Positions 59,258 to 64,000 of a stretch of 64,000 nucleotides of DNA are shown here, one piece after another. The notes beneath the pieces are model-generated. The model was not told the DNA's origin. It ran no database searches and saw only the letters and a program-made list of their open reading frames with translations. How positions within the stretch are numbered: the first letter of the stretch is position 1; each line of letters opens with the position of its first letter. The stretch lies in assembly GCA_963836605.1 (NCBI GenBank), contig CAWIKB010000009.1:930001-994000 (forward strand), written 5' to 3'. This DNA is from Bog-473 sp963836605. Its GTDB lineage: Bacteria > Actinomycetota > Acidimicrobiia > Acidimicrobiales > RAAP-2. The position numbers and the translations under genes were made by a program.

Positions 59258-61061
59258 CTACTGACCGGGGATGGTGGGTGTCGTGCTGTTGGTGGATTCC
59301 GGGACCCGGATGGCCCAGTTCTGGGCGAACCAGAGGAGACCGTTGCTCATCGGGGCGGGCGTGACGCCGCCCACCGTGCGGCTCCAGACCAGGGCGCGGG
59401 GTTCGGCAAAGAGCGGGAGACCGACCATGTGGACCCACAGTTCATCGTCCGCCGTGTCGTAGTCCGTCGCGGCCGTGTTGGGGTTCAGCTGCTGTGCGGC
59501 CGTGGTCACCATTTGGTTGAAGGTGGCGTCGTTGAAATTGGTCCAGTCCTGCGAACCGTCTTGGCCCGGGGGTCCGAGCAGGGTGGAGTACCAGGCCAGG
59601 GCCTGGCTGTAGAAGGGCGAGCTGTCACGTGGGAGGAGCGCCAGGTCGGCCTCCCCGGCTGACAAGGCGGCGCCGGTTGCGGCCGTGTCGGGTTCGCGCA
59701 CGAGCGTGACCGAGAAGCCGGCCGCTTGCAGCTGATCCTGGAGTTGCGGCGCGGTCGAGGCCGCCCAGGCATCACCCTCGTCGACGGCGAGCCGCAGGTT
59801 CAAGGGCACGCCTAATTCGTGCCAGGGGCCGTCGCCCGTCCGGTCGTACCCGGCGGACTCCATCAACTGGTTCGCTTGGCTGGGACTCGGCGTCGTGGGG
59901 AAGTTCACCGACCCGCCCTCGTCAATGGTCGTCGTCGATGTGGTCGTGGAGGACGGCACGGTGGTGGTCGTGCTCTCCGTCGGAGTCTGGTGGTACCCGG
60001 GCTGGCCCTGCACCTCGATATGGCTGGTCGCTACCTGCACGTTGGGCGAGGCCCACAGGACCTGCTGGTTCACCAGAGCCTGGCGGTCCACCGAGAGCGC
60101 GATGGCTTGCCGGACACCGTTCGGGAGGAGGGTAGTGGGACCACTGGCCATCTCGAGCTGCAAGAAGGTGCTCCCAGAGATCGACCGAGCTCTGTTCTCC
60201 GGGGAGTGAGGTCATCTGGCTCAGGTAGGTCGGCGTGAAGGAGTCGGGCATCGCCACTTGGATGAACCCCGACTGGGTCCACTGCGCCAACTGCTGGACA
60301 CTCGACGCGATGTGGACGGTGATGCCCCGCAAGCTGGGCGCGGTGGTGGCCCACCATTTCCGGTTCAAAGCGAGGGTAATGGCCTGCGGCGACACGGAAG
60401 TGATCTCGTAGGGGCCACCGGAGAGATCAATGGCGGGATTGACGGTGGAGCATTTGGGGTTCCATCCCACGGTCTGCATGATGTGGGCCGGCATCAGGTC
60501 GGCGAAGAGCATCTGCCAGTCAGCGAAGAGGGTGTGGAACACCACGGTCACCGTCCGGCCCTTGTTGGAACCCTTGACCGACGCGATGTCGCGGTACCCC
60601 GCCACACTGGCCACCGATTCCGCCGCCGTCGCCGACTCGGCCTTCTGTTGCTGCCAGGCGTAGGTGAAGTCCTTGGCCGTGATCGGCACTCCGTCCGACC
60701 ACACCGCCTGCGGGTTCAGCGTGTAGACGATGGTCTCCGGTTTGGTGCTGACCAGTTCCGACTGCGAGATCAGATTCTGATTGGGCTCGACATTGCCGTT
60801 CGTACCCACGATGAAGGGGCTCGGGAGGACCGCGCTCAACACCTGCTGCGTCCCCGGCGAATCGCCCGCCGGCGTGTGCGGGTTGCACCCCGTTGGGGCC
60901 TGGTCCATGCCGAAGGAGAGCGTTCGCCCGGCCACGGCCACGTAGGTCACCGTCGTGGTGGCAGAACCTGTGCTGGCGCACCCGGAAACGAGGAAGGCCA
61001 AGGCCATGCAGCAGAGCCCCAGTCCTCGGCGCCACCCGGGCCCAGGGCCCCGGTGTGTCAC
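59258..61061 (-). pseudogene. Family 5 extracellular solute-binding protein (oligopeptide type), one frameshift
   Basis: GTG 61061 opens a lipoprotein signal peptide (LGLCCMALAFLVSGCASTGS, lipobox VSGC). The N-terminal frame then has TLSFGMDQAPTGCNPHTPAG, VWSDGVPITAKDFTYAWQQQ and VMPAHIM-type segments, running to SSVDL near 60180. The continuation, GSTFLQLEMASGPTTLLPNG, VRQAIALSVDRQALVNQQVL to the stop at 59258, lies one base out; an extra T in the ctctggg stretch at about 60176-60180 explains it. A Ser/Thr-rich insert (TTTTVPSSTTTSTTTI) sits in the second part. Its GTG overlaps the secG stop (GTGA). No permease genes are in the window. Confidence 0.85.
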
Positions 61062-61294
61062 TGCAGCCGAAGGTCCAAAGTGAGCGTGGTGAAGGTGAAG
61101 ATGATGGCCACCGTGACCGTGATGCGGTCCAGGTTCCTCTCCACGACGGTTGACCCCTGTGCGGCGGCGCCGACGCTGCCGCCGAACATGTCGGAAAGGC
61201 CGCCGCCCTTCCCACTGTGCATCAGGATCAGGAAGATCAGGCCCAGCGCCGCCAGGACCTCAATGACGATATACACCCAAGTCACCGTGGACAC
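61058..61294 (-). CDS. secG: Preprotein translocase subunit SecG
   Basis: 78 residues from GTG 61294 with GGAGG four bases earlier. Helix one VYIVIEVLAALGLIFLILMH, then the conserved SGKGGGLSDMFGGSVGAA loop, then helix two DRITVTVAIIFTFTTLTLDL. SecG joins SecYE to assist protein export. Position behind gap-pgk-tpiA is standard in actinobacteria. The stop overlaps the next gene's GTG. Confidence 0.94.
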   Translation of the reverse strand: MSTVTWVYIVIEVLAALGLIFLILMHSGKGGGLSDMFGGSVGAAAQGSTVVERNLDRITVTVAIIFTFTTLTLDLRLQ

Positions 61295-61331
61295 GAATCC
61301 TCCAACTCGAGCGCGTGTCGGCCAGCACAGC

Positions 61332-62120
61332 CTAGGAACGGTAGCAGGCACCGGAGGCGCGAATGATGTCGAGGAAGCTGGCGGCTTCGAGGCTGGCGCC
61401 GCCGACCAGGAAGCCGTCGATGTCCGGTTCCGACAGCAGATCGGCGCAATTCTCGGCCTTGACCGACCCTCCGTACTGGATCCGCAGGCCGGCGGCAGCC
61501 CCCTCATCGGCCGTCTTGGCCACCACGGCCCGGATGAACACGCAGGCGTCCTCGGCGTCGACGGCGCTGGCCGCCTGCCCGGCCCCGATGGCCCAGACGG
61601 GCTCATAGGCCACGACCAGTCCCGCCACCATCTCGGCGGAGAGACCATCGAGGGCGCTCAGGACCTGTCGCTCCAGGGTCGCTTCGGTCTGGGACCGCAG
61701 CCGTTCTTCCTCGCTCTCCCCCACGCACAGGACCGGCGTCATCCCGTGGCGCAGCACGGCGTGCAGGGTGGCGGCCACGGTCTCGTCGGTCATACCGAAC
61801 AGCGTGCGGCGTTCGGAGTGTCCCACCAGGACGTATTTCGTGCCCAACCGGGCCAGCATCGGCGCGCTGACCTCCCCCGTCCGGGCCCCGGCGTCTTCGT
61901 CGGAGCAGTGTTGCGCCCCGAGCGACACGGCGATGGCCTCCTTCTCCACCAGTGTCTGCACGGTCCGCAGGTCCGTGAAGGGAGGGTGGAGGGAGACGTC
62001 GACGGCGGCCACGTCCTCGGGCTTCAGGCGCAACCCGAGGTCGCGCACCATGTGCAGCGCCTGAATGTGGTCGAGGTTCATCTTCCAGTTCCCGCTGATC
62101 AGCGGCCGGCGGGCGGTCAC
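61332..62120 (-). CDS. tpiA: Triosephosphate isomerase
   Basis: 262 residues. Interconverts dihydroxyacetone phosphate and glyceraldehyde 3-phosphate. RPLISGNWKMNLDHIQALHM (substrate Asn/Lys), VLVGHSERRTLFGMTDETVA (electrophile His), VVAYEPVWAIGAGQAASAVD (catalytic Glu), RIQYGGSVKAENCADLL and DGFLVGGASLEAASFLDI are all intact. Its ATG overlaps the pgk stop. Part of gap-pgk-tpiA-secG. Confidence 0.97.
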   Translation of the reverse strand: MTARRPLISGNWKMNLDHIQALHMVRDLGLRLKPEDVAAVDVSLHPPFTDLRTVQTLVEKEAIAVSLGAQHCSDEDAGARTGEVSAPMLARLGTKYVLVGHSERRTLFGMTDETVAATLHAVLRHGMTPVLCVGESEEERLRSQTEATLERQVLSALDGLSAEMVAGLVVAYEPVWAIGAGQAASAVDAEDACVFIRAVVAKTADEGAAAGLRIQYGGSVKAENCADLLSEPDIDGFLVGGASLEAASFLDIIRASGACYRS

Positions 62121-63292
62121 TCCCGGGGTGCGTTGGGCGCGTGGCGCAACGCGTCGAGAGCCGGGAGGTCCCCCCCGCGCTCGATGAAGCAGAGGGAGGC
62201 TCCCCCGCCGGTGGAGAGGAAGCTCACCCGGTCGGCCAGGCCCAGTGCCTCGAGAGCGTTGGCACTGTCACCCCCGCCGACGACGGAGAACGCCCGGCTG
62301 TCGGCCACCGCCTGGGCCACCACGCGGGTGCCCGAGGCGAAGCGCGTGTCCTCGAAGGCACCCATCGGGCCGTTCCACAGCACCGTCCCCGCGTTCCGGA
62401 CCACCTGGGCGAAGGACTCGGCGGCATCGGGCCCGATATCGAGCCCGGTCCAGCCGTCGGCAAGGTCGCGCTCGGTGACCTTGGTCCCACCCCGTGGGCC
62501 GACCCCGGCGGCGGGCGGTCCCAACGTCCCTCCCGGCTCGAGGGCCCGGATGTCGGTGGGCAGGAGGATCTCGGTGCCCGAGTCCAGGAGCTCCCGGCAC
62601 GCCTCGAGGTGCTCGGGGTCCATGAGGGAGTTGCCGACGGAATGCCCCATGGCGGCCAGGAAGGTGAAGGCCATGCCCCCGCCGACGACGAGCGTGTCCA
62701 CCTTGGTGGCCAGGACCTTGAGCACCTTGATCTTGTCCGCCACCTTGGCCCCGCCGACCACGGCGACGAAGGGCCGGGCGGGCTCGGTGAGCAGGCAGCT
62801 CAACACCTCGACCTCCTTGGCCATGCGCAGTCCGGCCGCGCTGGGCAGGAACTGGGGCGGGCCCATGATGGAGGCGTGACGGCGGTGGGACACCCCGAAG
62901 GCCTCGTTGACATACGCGTCGAAGCCGTCGATCAACGTCGCCACGAAGGCCGGGTCATTGGCCTTCTCGCCGGGGTCGAAGCGCAGGTTGTCGCCGAGCT
63001 CCACGCCGGGACACAGCGTGGCCAGCCGCTCGCGCACGGGGTCCATCTCCCAACGCGGATCACGGCTGTTGGCCGGCCGCCCCAGGTGGGAGCTAGCCAC
63101 CACCTCGGCCCCCTGGTCGAGCAGCCAGCGCAGCGTGGGCAGGGCGGCGGTGATCCGAAAATCGTCGGCCACGGTGGCCCGCCCGTCGATGCCGATGTGG
63201 AGCGGGACGTTGAAGTCCACCCGCACCAGTACCCGGCGCCCGCCCACATCCGGAAGATCCTCGAGCAACGGGATGTGGCCCAGGTGGTCCAC
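62117..63292 (-). CDS. pgk: Phosphoglycerate kinase
   Basis: 391 residues from GTG 63292, five bases after the gap stop. RRVLVRVDFNVPLHIGIDGR, VVASSHLGRPANSRDPRWEM, YVNEAFGVSHRRHASIMGPP (NEAFxxxHRxHAS), VAVVGGAKVADKIKVLKVLA, TVLWNGPMGAFEDTRFASGT and the nucleotide loop VVGGGDSANALEALG are present. It converts 1,3-bisphosphoglycerate and ADP to 3-phosphoglycerate and ATP. The longer open frame to 63859 crosses gap and is not coding. Confidence 0.97.
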   Translation of the reverse strand: MDHLGHIPLLEDLPDVGGRRVLVRVDFNVPLHIGIDGRATVADDFRITAALPTLRWLLDQGAEVVASSHLGRPANSRDPRWEMDPVRERLATLCPGVELGDNLRFDPGEKANDPAFVATLIDGFDAYVNEAFGVSHRRHASIMGPPQFLPSAAGLRMAKEVEVLSCLLTEPARPFVAVVGGAKVADKIKVLKVLATKVDTLVVGGGMAFTFLAAMGHSVGNSLMDPEHLEACRELLDSGTEILLPTDIRALEPGGTLGPPAAGVGPRGGTKVTERDLADGWTGLDIGPDAAESFAQVVRNAGTVLWNGPMGAFEDTRFASGTRVVAQAVADSRAFSVVGGGDSANALEALGLADRVSFLSTGGGASLCFIERGGDLPALDALRHAPNAPRE

Positions 63293-63297
63293 GCCGC

Positions 63298-64000
<703 letters not shown>

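Noticed and set aside
60258..62879. 873-codon plus-strand open frame
   Set aside because: Runs antisense through the solute-binding protein, secG, tpiA and pgk, all firmly identified on the minus strand.

Overview
The window looks like chromosomal DNA from a high-GC actinobacterium. I infer an Acidimicrobiia-like lineage, because many secreted proteins carry Thr/Pro-rich linkers after a signal or membrane anchor, GTG starts are frequent, and the core gene orders are actinobacterial (HAD phosphatase / tlyA / nadK / recN on the left, gap / pgk / tpiA / secG on the right). No rRNA, CRISPR array, phage structural gene or plasmid replication gene was seen. One tRNA is present: tRNA-Leu(GAG), without an encoded CCA.

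Layout. 1-3.7 kb: a minus-strand housekeeping cluster (HAD phosphatase, phasin-like Lys/Ala-rich protein, TlyA, NAD kinase, RecN cut by the window edge). 3.9-21.4 kb: surface and membrane genes (Thr-linker proteins, phosphodiester glycosidase lipoprotein, LytR_C protein, TerB-Coq4 fusion, rhomboid protease, DapB-like dehydrogenase, DUF4239, DedA, RidA, potassium channel, VOC, DUF1059, SGNH hydrolase, MFS exporter). 21.4-22.95 kb: an IS110-type element. 23-32 kb: DUF6325 and SHOCT proteins, a methyltransferase, a DMT transporter pair, DUF2252, a lipid-kinase-like protein and a SulP anion transporter. 33-37 kb: a coupled LodA/LodB-like pair, i.e. a Tat-exported quinocofactor oxidase with its flavoprotein maturase. 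37-46 kb: methyltransferases, a large beta-helix protein, a phosphotransferase, DUF3237, several decayed genes, and an ArsR-SRPBCC-reductase operon.

46.5-59.1 kb looks like an island. Copies of the last 11-14 bases of the tRNA-Leu gene occur at 44570, 46564, 57778 and 57811 in the same orientation as the tRNA at 59101-59184. The interval holds secreted orphans, a palindrome-controlled SnoaL/HxlR/TfoX operon, a second (broken) ArsR-SRPBCC module, a Na/Ca-exchanger-type protein, a truncated SRAP protein, a 1085-residue Gly-rich/NHL/Ig/FN3 surface protein, a Phd-VapC toxin-antitoxin pair and an intact IS481 element whose end lies 8 bases from the tRNA 3' end. 59.2-64 kb returns to core metabolism (gap, pgk, tpiA, secG, then an oligopeptide-binding protein gene).

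A recurring theme is gene decay. At least five recognisable genes carry single-base frameshifts (HAD phosphatase, VOC, PPOX, SRPBCC, solute-binding protein), and others survive only as fragments (GH15, PAP2-like, second PPOX, FN3 pair, SRAP). Nonsense substitutions in two of them argue that at least part of this is biological, but assembly indels cannot be excluded from sequence alone. The best candidates for a second look are the tRNA-Leu repeat series, the LodA/LodB pair, the TerB-Coq4 fusion, the IS110 noncoding end (possible bridge RNA), and the dispersed 56-bp repeat that sits exactly at the SRAP truncation.
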